Below are positions 10,973-19,325 of a DNA stretch of 48,521 nt, in pieces. The DNA comes from Fidelibacterota bacterium (GTDB taxonomy: Bacteria; Fidelibacterota; Marinisomatia; Marinisomatales; UBA1611), in contig JAPYRR010000005.1 in assembly GCA_029936885.1 (NCBI GenBank), positions 1 through 48,521 on the forward strand. Direction: 5' to 3'. Both the position numbers and the translations under genes were made by a program. Numbering within the stretch: position 1 is the first letter of the stretch; the number at the start of each line of letters is the position of its first letter. The notes below the pieces were generated by a model. That model did not search any database and had not been told where the DNA came from. It saw only the letters and a list, made by a program, of their open reading frames with translations.

Positions 10973-11004
10973 AAAAGCCTCTGCCGGACGGCAGAGGCTT
11001 TTTT
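10971..11004. terminator. Bidirectional intrinsic terminator between convergent genes
   Basis: AAAAAAGCCTCTGCCGGACGGCAGAGGCTTTTTT, near-perfect inverted repeat with A-run and T-run flanks. Confidence 0.95.
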
Positions 11005-11021
11005 ACACTGTAGAATTCTGA

Positions 11022-12062
11022 TTAAGCTGGATTCTGTGATTTTTGAAATTTTTCTAATTGCTCCCCATAATATTTATCTTCAGAATCAAAAGAAATACAT
11101 TTTTCAATTTCAGCAATGGCTTCTTCTACTCGTCCCATTTTCCACAGGACTTCCGCTTTCGTATCGATATACATGTGTTTATTTTTTTCATCAATCTCAT
11201 TTTCGATCGCCCAATTAACTTTTTCTAAAGCAAGATCAAGATTTAACTTCAACTCGGACATACGCCAGGCAAATCCATTCAAATATCCTGAATTAGGATC
11301 TTTATTGGCATTGACAACTCGAATATATAGATTGGCTTCTAATTCAGGATCAACTCCACGCTGACGCACCAAGTACATAGCTTCTTGTAATGCATTTATT
11401 GAATTTTCACTATTAGGATTTTTATCTGCATAAACAATGAGTGGTGTCGGATCACGAGTTTCTCGTGCATCATATAAAATGGATTGAAAAGCGGCCGCTC
11501 CTGATGAATCTGTCCCGGCTTCAAGAATGGCATTGATCATTTCTCTGGCAGAAGCTTTATCATTCATATTTTCATATTTATTAGCCAATTTGAATAATGT
11601 ACTGAATTTTGTTCCGTCTAATTCCAATTCTCCCAATAAAGTTGGCAATGTATTTATACCATTTTTAATTTGGTTTAATTTTTCCAGAAATGGTTCCGGC
11701 GGCATATACCCTACGATCCTATCTACCTCCTGGCCATTCTCATTCGCTATGATAATTGTTGGAAATCCACGAACACCAAACTGTTTTGCTAGTTCAATCC
11801 CTTCTCCTTTTTCAGCATCAATTTTTAGGCTGATCAGGTTTTTATTTGCGAATGCTCTGACTTTATTATCAGAAAATGTATCGGCATCCAGCCGTTTACA
11901 CCATACTCACCATTCGGTCTCAAAATCCATCAGGACAAGTTTTCCACCGGATTGGGCTAGAATAGTTTGAAAGGGTACATCCTTATTCCAGGCATAGGGT
12001 TCCTTATTGGCACACCCAGAATAAAGGATTATTGTTATTACAATTAATATTAAATTTTTCAC
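11022..12062 (-). CDS. Candidate UxxC selenoprotein: thioredoxin-fold lipoprotein with C-terminal helical (TPR-like) repeats; in-frame UGA at 11907..11909
   Basis: Hand translation from GTG 12062 (SD GGAG upstream, overlapping the TGA stop of the upstream gene): [51 protein letters not shown]-[UGA]-VWCKRLDADTFSDNKVRAFANKNLISLKIDAEKGEGIELAKQFGVRGFPTIIIANENGQEVDRIVGYMPPEPFLEK... continuing into the 227-aa ORF of the track. No frameshift and no other stop. Lipobox LYSGC; cis-Pro GFPT. Confidence 0.75.
11877..11900 (-). promoter_or_regulatory. Bacterial SECIS-like stem-loop just downstream of the in-frame UGA
   Basis: RNA UGUA-AA-CGGC-UGGAU-GCCG-A-UACA: two 4-bp helices, a small internal loop, and a 5-nt apical loop with G at position 2; the loop begins 16 nt after the UGA. 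Confidence 0.55.
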
Positions 12063-12472
12063 GCTTTCTCCATGTTTTCTTGAAAAATAGTTCGAATATA
12101 TTTCGGCATTCTTATAGGTTTCCCTTTTAAAGTTGTACTGGCATGAATCGTATATCCTTGTACTAATATTTCATCAGATTCTTTATTGCAGATGGTATAA
12201 TCAATTTTCAATTTTACCTTTGGGACGTCTTGGATAGAGGTTTTCACAATAATATCCTGACTAAATTTTGCGCCTTTTTTATACTCAGCATGTGCTTCAA
12301 TCACGGGAAGCATGGCACCATTTTCTTCTACTTTGACATAATCCAGACCGATTGAGGACAACATATCTGTCCGAGCTATTTCAAAGAATTCAAAATACCG
12401 CGAATAATACACAATCCCCATTTGATCGATATCTTTGTAATAGATCTTTATGTGATGATCGTATTGGATCAT
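12059..12472 (-). CDS. Acyl-CoA thioesterase, YbgC/4HBT family
   Basis: [32 protein letters not shown] hotdog-fold motif. Confidence 0.9.
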   Translation of the reverse strand: MIQYDHHIKIYYKDIDQMGIVYYSRYFEFFEIARTDMLSSIGLDYVKVEENGAMLPVIEAHAEYKKGAKFSQDIIVKTSIQDVPKVKLKIDYTICNKESDEILVQGYTIHASTTLKGKPIRMPKYIRTIFQENMEKA

Positions 12473-13428
12473 GGTGTTTCAGTAAAATATCCTAGCTTGT
12501 CATATTTTTGGATTCGATTATTGAGAAAATTATTAGGTTCGATTTTTTCTAATTGATGTAATTCATCCACCAAGACAGATTTCAATGATTCTGCTGTATC
12601 TATAAAATTACGATGTGCACCCCCATTGGGTTCATCTACAATTCGATCACAGATTCCCACTTCCATAAGATCTTTTGGTGTTGGTTTTAATGCCTCAGCA
12701 GCATCTTCTGCCCTTTTCGCATCCCGGAATAAAATAGATGCACATCCTTCAGGACTGATCACAGAATACCATGTGTTTTCCAACATGAGCATCCTGTCAC
12801 AGACACCAATACCTAATGCCCCGCCACTGGCACCTTCACCGATTACTACGCCTACAATGGGTACCCGTAATCCTGACATTTCCAATAAATTTCGAGCAAT
12901 GGCTTCACCTTGACCCCTCTCTTCTGCTCCAATTCCTGGATAGGCTCCAATCGTGTCCATAAACGTAATAACAGGAAGACCAAATTTTTCAGCCAGTTTC
13001 ATGACACGCAAAGCTTTTCGATACCCTTCTGGACGCATCATGCCAAAATTGCGATAAAGATTTTCTTTCGTATTCCTTCCTTTTTGCTGGCCTATAAACG
13101 CTACTTTTCTGTTCTCAAAATGTCCAATTCCCGTGATGACTGCAGGATCATCCATGAAATGTCTGTCGCCGTGAAGCTCAATGAAATCAGGTGAAAAATA
13201 CTGGATATAATCAAGTGAGTGGGGTCTATTTGGATGTCTGGCTAACTGTACCCGCTGCCATCGCGATAATGTAGAATATATTTTTTCTATTTTTTCAGAT
13301 CTGCTTTCTTTTAATTTTGCAATGGATCGTAAATCATCTTTGGAAGGATCATTCGAAGATTCCAACTCGATGATCTGATCATCCAATACTCGGATGGGGG
13401 TTTCAAATTCTAGGTAATAATTTGACAT
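12469..13428 (-). CDS. accA: Acetyl-CoA carboxylase carboxyltransferase subunit alpha
   Basis: [58 protein letters not shown]. Confidence 0.96.
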   Translation of the reverse strand: MSNYYLEFETPIRVLDDQIIELESSNDPSKDDLRSIAKLKESRSEKIEKIYSTLSRWQRVQLARHPNRPHSLDYIQYFSPDFIELHGDRHFMDDPAVITGIGHFENRKVAFIGQQKGRNTKENLYRNFGMMRPEGYRKALRVMKLAEKFGLPVITFMDTIGAYPGIGAEERGQGEAIARNLLEMSGLRVPIVGVVIGEGASGGALGIGVCDRMLMLENTWYSVISPEGCASILFRDAKRAEDAAEALKPTPKDLMEVGICDRIVDEPNGGAHRNFIDTAESLKSVLVDELHQLEKIEPNNFLNNRIQKYDKLGYFTETP

Positions 13429-13439
13429 TAGGTTTTTAT

Positions 13440-14489
13440 TTATGAATAGTTCTTATCTAGTTCGATGAAAGCCATAATTCCAAAGCAAATGGCAAGACCA
13501 AAAATAAAGTTCGCATACGTTACAGGTAAATTTAGACATAAAAACCCTATCATACTCAGGATGAGTGAGGCACCATGCATAATCAATACGGATTGTGGAA
13601 TCGGTATTCCTCTTTGAGCCAATCGATGAAACGTATGGTCATGGGATGCTTTGTGGATCTTTTTATTCCTTTTTAATCGAGAAATGATAACCAAAAGCAT
13701 ATCAAAAATAGGAACGGCAAAAATGAGAATTGGAACAAACCAGGTTGATGCTTGATTCCCAGTTTTAGGCTCATAAATAATTGCGATGGATGCCAATAAA
13801 AAGCCAAGCATCTGTGCTCCAGAATCACCTAAAAATAACCGAGCCGGATGTGAATTAAAAAAATAGAGTGCTATACATGTTCCAAGAATAACTGTACAAA
13901 GAAAAATTAGAGTTGGTTGCGCTGTTACTAACGCGATTACGAGAAATATGCCTGACGAAACTCCACTCAAGCCCACAGCCAAACCATCAGAACTATCAAT
14001 AAAATTAAATGCGTTTGTCACGGCCACGAGCCAAAATATTGTCAACCCCGTATTCAACCATGTATCCATAAAAGAATTGGTTCTAAAAAAGAATTCAGGT
14101 GATGAAAATATATTCACTTGGACGCCAAGATAAACGAGCACAACAGCTCCCAATATTTGTCCAATCATTTTTTTGGGCACGGAAAGATGCAGAAAATCGT
14201 CCAATAATCCAAATACGCCAATAATCATTCCTGAAGCAATTATAGCAAAAATATTTGGGTCTCGCCACATGCCTGATGCCAAAAGCATAATGATAAAAGT
14301 ATCTATCAAAACTATCCCACCTGTCAACGGAATTGGGGAATCATGGTTCTTATGGTCCGCACTACCCGGAATATCCATAAGCCCGATTTTAGGCGCGATT
14401 TTAAGGCTAAACCATGAAAGTGAAAGCGCAACAATAATGGTGGAGACCATTAAAAGAATGATTGGATCGAGTTGTGTAAAATTTTCCAT
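13440..14489 (-). CDS. MraY/WecA-family undecaprenyl-phosphate glycosyl-1-phosphate transferase
   Basis: Polytopic; [46 protein letters not shown]. Confidence 0.88.
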   Translation of the reverse strand: MENFTQLDPIILLMVSTIIVALSLSWFSLKIAPKIGLMDIPGSADHKNHDSPIPLTGGIVLIDTFIIMLLASGMWRDPNIFAIIASGMIIGVFGLLDDFLHLSVPKKMIGQILGAVVLVYLGVQVNIFSSPEFFFRTNSFMDTWLNTGLTIFWLVAVTNAFNFIDSSDGLAVGLSGVSSGIFLVIALVTAQPTLIFLCTVILGTCIALYFFNSHPARLFLGDSGAQMLGFLLASIAIIYEPKTGNQASTWFVPILIFAVPIFDMLLVIISRLKRNKKIHKASHDHTFHRLAQRGIPIPQSVLIMHGASLILSMIGFLCLNLPVTYANFIFGLAICFGIMAFIELDKNYS

Positions 14490-15353
14490 TTATCTTAGAA
14501 TAAGGTATTTACCTTCAGCAAAAATTAATTTACCAAACATCGCAAAAGAATAGAAAAGATTAAACAATGTTGAATAGTCACTGGCAAAATGTTTGAAATA
14601 ATATAGATAATACGATCGATGCCATTCAAAAATTGCTCTCATAGGAATCGTTCCAGAACCGCCTGCGCCACCAATATGTTTTACTATAGAATTTGGATTA
14701 TAATAGATAGACCATCCCATTTCCTTTGCACGTAAACAATAATCTGAATCCTCCTGATACGCAAAAAATTGTTCGTCAAAATAACCAATATTCTCAATGA
14801 CTTCTCTTTTGATCACCATGCATGAACCTGAAACTCCACTGACTTCATTGATTTCATTTTCATCCAAATGATTTAAGTGATATCCGGTATATTTTTTATT
14901 TTGTGGATATTTTTTTGATAAACCCAAAAAATAGGACAAAACATCTGCAGGACGAGCAATTCCCCGCCTACAGGATTGTTGAAACGTCCCGTCATAGTTC
15001 ACAACCTTTGGACCGCAAATCCCAATTTCATCATTTTTATCCAAAAATTGGATTAGAATGGAAATAGAATCCGGTTCAGGAAGGGTATCAGGATTCAATA
15101 CAACCAAGTACTTCCCTTCTGCTCTTTTCAATGCTTGATTGATAGCTCTCGTATACCCTTCATTTCGGATGTTTTTTATTAATTGAATATCTGGGAAATT
15201 TTGATGGATGAATTTTTGAGATCCATCTTTGGAATGGTTATCAACAATAATAGTCTCATAGGAACGATGACCTATAGATTTCGAAAGAGATTTAATGCAT
15301 GCACTAAGATGCTGTTTTGCATTCAGATTAACGATGCAAATGGATACTTTCAT
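14490..15353 (-). CDS. Glycosyltransferase family 2 (rhamnosyltransferase-like)
   Basis: VSICIVNLNAKQHLSACIKSL; ETIIVDNHSKDGS; LNPDTLPEPDS; FFAYQEDSDYCLRA. Internal ATG at 15353 (MKVSICIV) preferred over the track start 15419, which would overlap the neighbouring gene. Confidence 0.87.
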   Translation of the reverse strand: MKVSICIVNLNAKQHLSACIKSLSKSIGHRSYETIIVDNHSKDGSQKFIHQNFPDIQLIKNIRNEGYTRAINQALKRAEGKYLVVLNPDTLPEPDSISILIQFLDKNDEIGICGPKVVNYDGTFQQSCRRGIARPADVLSYFLGLSKKYPQNKKYTGYHLNHLDENEINEVSGVSGSCMVIKREVIENIGYFDEQFFAYQEDSDYCLRAKEMGWSIYYNPNSIVKHIGGAGGSGTIPMRAIFEWHRSYYLYYFKHFASDYSTLFNLFYSFAMFGKLIFAEGKYLILR

Positions 15354-15360
15354 ACAGGGT

Positions 15361-16074
15361 TTAGATCCACCCAAAGATCTTCCAGATCCGCAGACGCCAA
15401 ACCATCCAAATTGCTTCATACATTATGGTTTTGGACATTTTAGATTCGCCAATTGTACGATCATGAAAGATAATGGGTTCCTCCTTGATACGAGCCCCTT
15501 TAAGCCAGGCACGAAAATTCATCTCTATTTGGAATGAATATCCTTGGGACCTTACTTTATTTAATTCAATTTTCTCCATGAGGGAAACACGCCATGCTTT
15601 AAACCCGCCCGTACCATCATTGATTGGCATTCCCGTAATTGTTCTTGAATACATATTAGCACCATAGCTCAATATTAATCTTCGAATAGGCCAATTGACT
15701 ACACTTACACCATCAATATATCGACTTCCAATAACAAGGTCATTATCGGTGAGTTCGGCCACCAATCGCGGAACATCATTGGGATCATGAGACAAGTCCG
15801 CATCCATTTGTACAATCGCATCATAATCCCTTTCCAATGCCCATTTGAATCCAAAAAGGTACGCTGTACCTAAACCTGCTTTTCCTGGCCTTACTTCTAA
15901 ATAAAGGTTTGAATAAGATTTTTGGAGATTTTTAACAATTTCTCCTGTTCCATCAGGGGAATTATCATCTACAATTAATAAATGAAATTCCGGATTTGGA
16001 TCTAGAACCTTTTCAACAAGAAGTTGAATATTTTTACGTTCGTTATATGTGGGTGAAATAACTAAGGTTTTCAT
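15361..16074 (-). CDS. Polyprenol (dolichol-phosphate-type) monophosphomannose synthase, GT2
   Basis: TLVISPTYNERKNI, LLIVDDNSPDGTGEIV, VQMDADLSHDP, VIGSRYIDGVSVVNWP signature of DPM1-like enzymes. Confidence 0.88.
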   Translation of the reverse strand: MKTLVISPTYNERKNIQLLVEKVLDPNPEFHLLIVDDNSPDGTGEIVKNLQKSYSNLYLEVRPGKAGLGTAYLFGFKWALERDYDAIVQMDADLSHDPNDVPRLVAELTDNDLVIGSRYIDGVSVVNWPIRRLILSYGANMYSRTITGMPINDGTGGFKAWRVSLMEKIELNKVRSQGYSFQIEMNFRAWLKGARIKEEPIIFHDRTIGESKMSKTIMYEAIWMVWRLRIWKIFGWI

Positions 16075-16937
16075 TCAGTACATTTATCTATAATTTTATT
16101 CAGGCAATTATCAATTGTTGGCTGGACTACCTTTAAAAGGCCAATTAATTTATTTGATTTTAGGCCAGACATCAATGGCCTAGCAGCAGGTTGATTCAAT
16201 TCTTTTGTAGAAATCGGATGAATCAATTTTTTATCCAACTCAAATTTTTCAGCGATTTTTAAAGCAAAATCATATCGACTTAATAAATTCCCATCTCCCC
16301 AATGATATATTCCGGAAATTTTTTGTTGAATGCATAAAAAAATAATATCTGCTATAGATTCTGTCCAGGTAGGATTATTTATTTGGTCATCTACAACACG
16401 GATAATTTGTCCATCTTTTAAAGAATTCACCACCCAATTTAAAAAACTAGCCTGTGTTAAATTGTCATATCCATAAATCACATTACAACGAAGAACCAAA
16501 TGGTTTGGGTTTTCATGGAGCAAAATACGTTCAGAAGCGAGTTTTGTTTCACCGTACACATTTATTGGCGAAACTGGTGATGTCTCTGAGTAGGGCCCAT
16601 TTTCCCCGTTAAATACATAATCTGTTGAGAGGTGAATGATCTTCCCATCAAAAGCATCACATAAATGTTGTATCCCTGCAATATTTATTTCCTTGGCTAG
16701 ACGTGGGTTTAACTCACAACCATCAACGCTAGTCATGGCTGCCAAATTAATAATTAGATCTGGATTTAAGACATCCAATAAACTTTGAACAAGAATTTTA
16801 TCTCGAATATCTAGCGTATGTCCAATTTGGTTTTTTGGAACGGTTCTTCCTGTTCGAATAACATCATAGTTAAAACGAAGGTTTTGACTTAGAGCCGTAC
16901 CTAATTGACCAAACGCACCTGTGATTAAAATTTTCAT
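16071..16937 (-). CDS. rfbD: dTDP-4-dehydrorhamnose reductase family (SDR)
   Basis: MKILITGAFGQLGTAL; LSTDYVFNGENGPYSETSPVSPINVYGETKLASE. Confidence 0.88.
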   Translation of the reverse strand: MKILITGAFGQLGTALSQNLRFNYDVIRTGRTVPKNQIGHTLDIRDKILVQSLLDVLNPDLIINLAAMTSVDGCELNPRLAKEINIAGIQHLCDAFDGKIIHLSTDYVFNGENGPYSETSPVSPINVYGETKLASERILLHENPNHLVLRCNVIYGYDNLTQASFLNWVVNSLKDGQIIRVVDDQINNPTWTESIADIIFLCIQQKISGIYHWGDGNLLSRYDFALKIAEKFELDKKLIHPISTKELNQPAARPLMSGLKSNKLIGLLKVVQPTIDNCLNKIIDKCTE

Positions 16938-16938
16938 C

Positions 16939-17955
16939 TTAGTGCAACACAGAGAAGGTTTTTACAATTAAATCTAATTGACGCATAAATATCGATTTAT
17001 CATTTCCTGGAAAATGAATCAGATAGTTAATATGATAGGTTCTATCCTTTTTCTTATCATAAAATATATACGATTGAAAGGGACCGCCTTTTGAATCTTT
17101 TAAATCAATTGTTTCCCATATACCTTTTGCTCGCCAAGCATTATTATCCTTAAATGTTGTCTTTTCAATTGAAAAATGGTAATCATTAAATCGTATAGAT
17201 TCATAATGAGATGCAGGCCATGCCCAAATATTTTCACCAACACGGAGTTCATCATTCACTTGATTCCCCTCATCCCAACTTATCCCAATCCATTGAAAAG
17301 GCAATTCTCTTCCGAGCCAAACAAAGGATGAATCTGGCGTTTTCTTGATGGATTGCCATCCCCATGGAATCTTAAGTGTCCACCCATATTCCGTATTTAA
17401 AGAATCTTCTAGTTTTTTATTTCGATCATCACCAAATATGTATCTACTTTGACGATCAATAAATAAATCGTGAAACTGTTTTCGAATGTAATCTCTTTTG
17501 TCCTCTATTGTAGAATATAATTGCTCTTTTGTACGGGCATTAATGACCATGAATAGTTGTTTATCAGCATGTACATTTTTGGCTAGAATAACAGGATCAC
17601 CCGTCTCAGTTTCAATGAACTGATTTTCGGGCAAAATTCTTTTAATTAGATTATATCCAGAATTCCTTGAATCACGGTCAATTGCCGCTACAATTACTTG
17701 AGCTTGATCTTTTAAATCTTTATAAGTAGACGGATCTGAAAATTTTAAATAATAAAAAGGTTCAGGTTCCGGCGAATAAAGTGTGTCAATAAAGATGGAT
17801 GTTAAATATTTTATAATGAAAGGTTTGTCAATATTGGAACAAATAACTCGTATTTCATTCCCAGCACCCAGAGCTTCTCTTTTTTGAGAACAACCGGATA
17901 ATTGGATTATGAATCCAACCATTAAACATAGTAGCACTTTCTGATAATAATACAT
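16939..17955 (-). CDS. DUF4837-like lipoprotein
   Basis: Lipobox QLSGC; WLGRELPFQWIGISWDEGN and YHINYLIHFPGNDKSIFMRQLD resemble the DUF4837 family (from memory). Confidence 0.65.
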   Translation of the reverse strand: MYYYQKVLLCLMVGFIIQLSGCSQKREALGAGNEIRVICSNIDKPFIIKYLTSIFIDTLYSPEPEPFYYLKFSDPSTYKDLKDQAQVIVAAIDRDSRNSGYNLIKRILPENQFIETETGDPVILAKNVHADKQLFMVINARTKEQLYSTIEDKRDYIRKQFHDLFIDRQSRYIFGDDRNKKLEDSLNTEYGWTLKIPWGWQSIKKTPDSSFVWLGRELPFQWIGISWDEGNQVNDELRVGENIWAWPASHYESIRFNDYHFSIEKTTFKDNNAWRAKGIWETIDLKDSKGGPFQSYIFYDKKKDRTYHINYLIHFPGNDKSIFMRQLDLIVKTFSVLH

Positions 17956-17987
17956 CGTAAAAATTAGGGTAGATTAAACTGTAAATC

Positions 17988-19325
17988 CTATAATCGAGAT
18001 ATCCATTTTATATGAAGTTTTCCCTGGTTTAATGTTTGGCCATACGGAAGGGCATATTGTACTTTAATAATAGATTGATCAGATTTTTGAGCCATGCCAA
18101 ACCCATAGCCAAAATATCCATCCTTTACAGTGTTAAATGATGAAATGCCATAATCTGAAAAAAGATTGAATTGAATTTTAGTGTCGGGTTGATAGGCTAA
18201 TTCTAAAGTAGAAATAAAATACTGAGTGGATAAAAATTGTTGTTCTAAATAGCCTCGCATAGTTGATGACCCTCCATATAAATAATATCTACTTTTCGGA
18301 ACTTTATTATTCAAATTCGTTATTCCTTTCCCAATAAATTTTATGTATCCATGAACATTATTTTGGATTGGGTTAAAATAATTAAATTCAAATTCACTTT
18401 CTATAAAGCCATTTCCATTTTGTAATCCAATATCTACCGATCCAAATAACATCATCCCATCATTTGGAAAAAATCGATTATTTCTTGAATCTCTGAAAGA
18501 CGATAATTTAAAAGCCTTAAATCCAACTTTGTCATAACCGTTCTCTTCGCCCTTTCCAGTAGGAATAGTTTTACCGGTGGAATATCCAAGATTCATTAAA
18601 TGAAGCCCCGGGATAAACATTTGCAACATTGTTTCATTCTCAATAATTGAATATAATCCCTTGATCACTTCGTGGTGATAATTCCAATGAACACCTAAAT
18701 CCCACCCAAATGGATGAGGTTCATATACCTTGAATCGGATAACTTGTGACAATGAATCAACCCGTTGCCAGTAAAGTTCGTACATCCCAGCAGTCTCAAA
18801 TAAATTTTCAAGATGAAGATCAATTTGGCCTGTCACATCCCAGGACTCTCCCCTTTTCCCCATGCCAATTATGCCCGAAAAATGGCTTTCAAACTCAGGA
18901 TCAATTTTAATGATTGCCCCTAAAATTTCATCTCTGACTATTCCAATATCAACGGATAATTCCCGGTTCAAAAAATAATATCTGTCTTGTATTGATTCCC
19001 TAACTTTATTCAATGAGAATCCAATGGTTGCAAGTTTCAATGGATTACTGATTTGGTCTAAAACAGATTGGTTTATTTTCTCTGAAGAAATGACAATCAG
19101 TGTGTCTATCTTTTTTTTGCGATTTATTTTAGTATAGTGTGCACTTTTTGGCTGCGTTGAGAATGATTCTAAAATGAATTCAAGAGACGGATTAGAATCT
19201 TGTTGAATGATTGTAAGCAAGGAATCCATCACATCATCATTTGATATTGAATGTATCTTTATTCGCTCTCCTTGTCCTAAAAGAAGAGAAATGCTGATAA
19301 ACAAAATGAAATTAAAAATGCGCAC
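17988..19325 (-). CDS. Outer-membrane protein of the BamA/Omp85-like surface antigen type
   Basis: C-terminal strands GYFGYGFGMAQKSDQSIIKVQYALPYGQ, MRGYLEQQF and beta-barrel pattern. Likely GTG start at 19325 (MRIFNFILFISISLLLGQG signal peptide, GGGAGAGG upstream) rather than the track start 19370. Confidence 0.7.
   Translation of the reverse strand: MRIFNFILFISISLLLGQGERIKIHSISNDDVMDSLLTIIQQDSNPSLEFILESFSTQPKSAHYTKINRKKKIDTLIVISSEKINQSVLDQISNPLKLATIGFSLNKVRESIQDRYYFLNRELSVDIGIVRDEILGAIIKIDPEFESHFSGIIGMGKRGESWDVTGQIDLHLENLFETAGMYELYWQRVDSLSQVIRFKVYEPHPFGWDLGVHWNYHHEVIKGLYSIIENETMLQMFIPGLHLMNLGYSTGKTIPTGKGEENGYDKVGFKAFKLSSFRDSRNNRFFPNDGMMLFGSVDIGLQNGNGFIESEFEFNYFNPIQNNVHGYIKFIGKGITNLNNKVPKSRYYLYGGSSTMRGYLEQQFLSTQYFISTLELAYQPDTKIQFNLFSDYGISSFNTVKDGYFGYGFGMAQKSDQSIIKVQYALPYGQTLNQGKLHIKWISRL

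Noticed and set aside
11022-11705. Accepting the 227-aa ORF start at 11705 as the true gene start
   Set aside because: The same frame encodes a convincing thioredoxin domain upstream; only a UGA interrupts it.
11907-11909. Genome-wide reassignment of UGA (to Trp or Gly)
   Set aside because: Neighbouring genes end in TGA at expected C-termini (HMG-CoA lyase ...HAQD-TGA, thioesterase ...EKA-TGA, MDR dehydrogenase ...NEE-TGA), so UGA is a normal stop here.
11706-12062. Frameshift or ordinary pseudogene explanation for the upstream part
   Set aside because: Codon-by-codon check shows no shift and a single stop exactly at the catalytic Cys position. A simple nonsense mutation or sequencing error cannot be excluded but is less parsimonious.
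12626-13194. Plus-strand ORFs of 95 and 94 aa antisense to accA, and similar antisense ORFs throughout the track
   Set aside because: They lie within well-supported genes, have no domain-like sequence and are the expected shadow ORFs.
15354-15419. Overlapping N-terminal extension of the GT2 protein (MKQFGWFGVCGSGRSLGGSKPC)
   Set aside because: It lies out of frame inside the coding end of the polyprenol-mannose synthase; the internal ATG at 15353 starts the normal GT2 fold.
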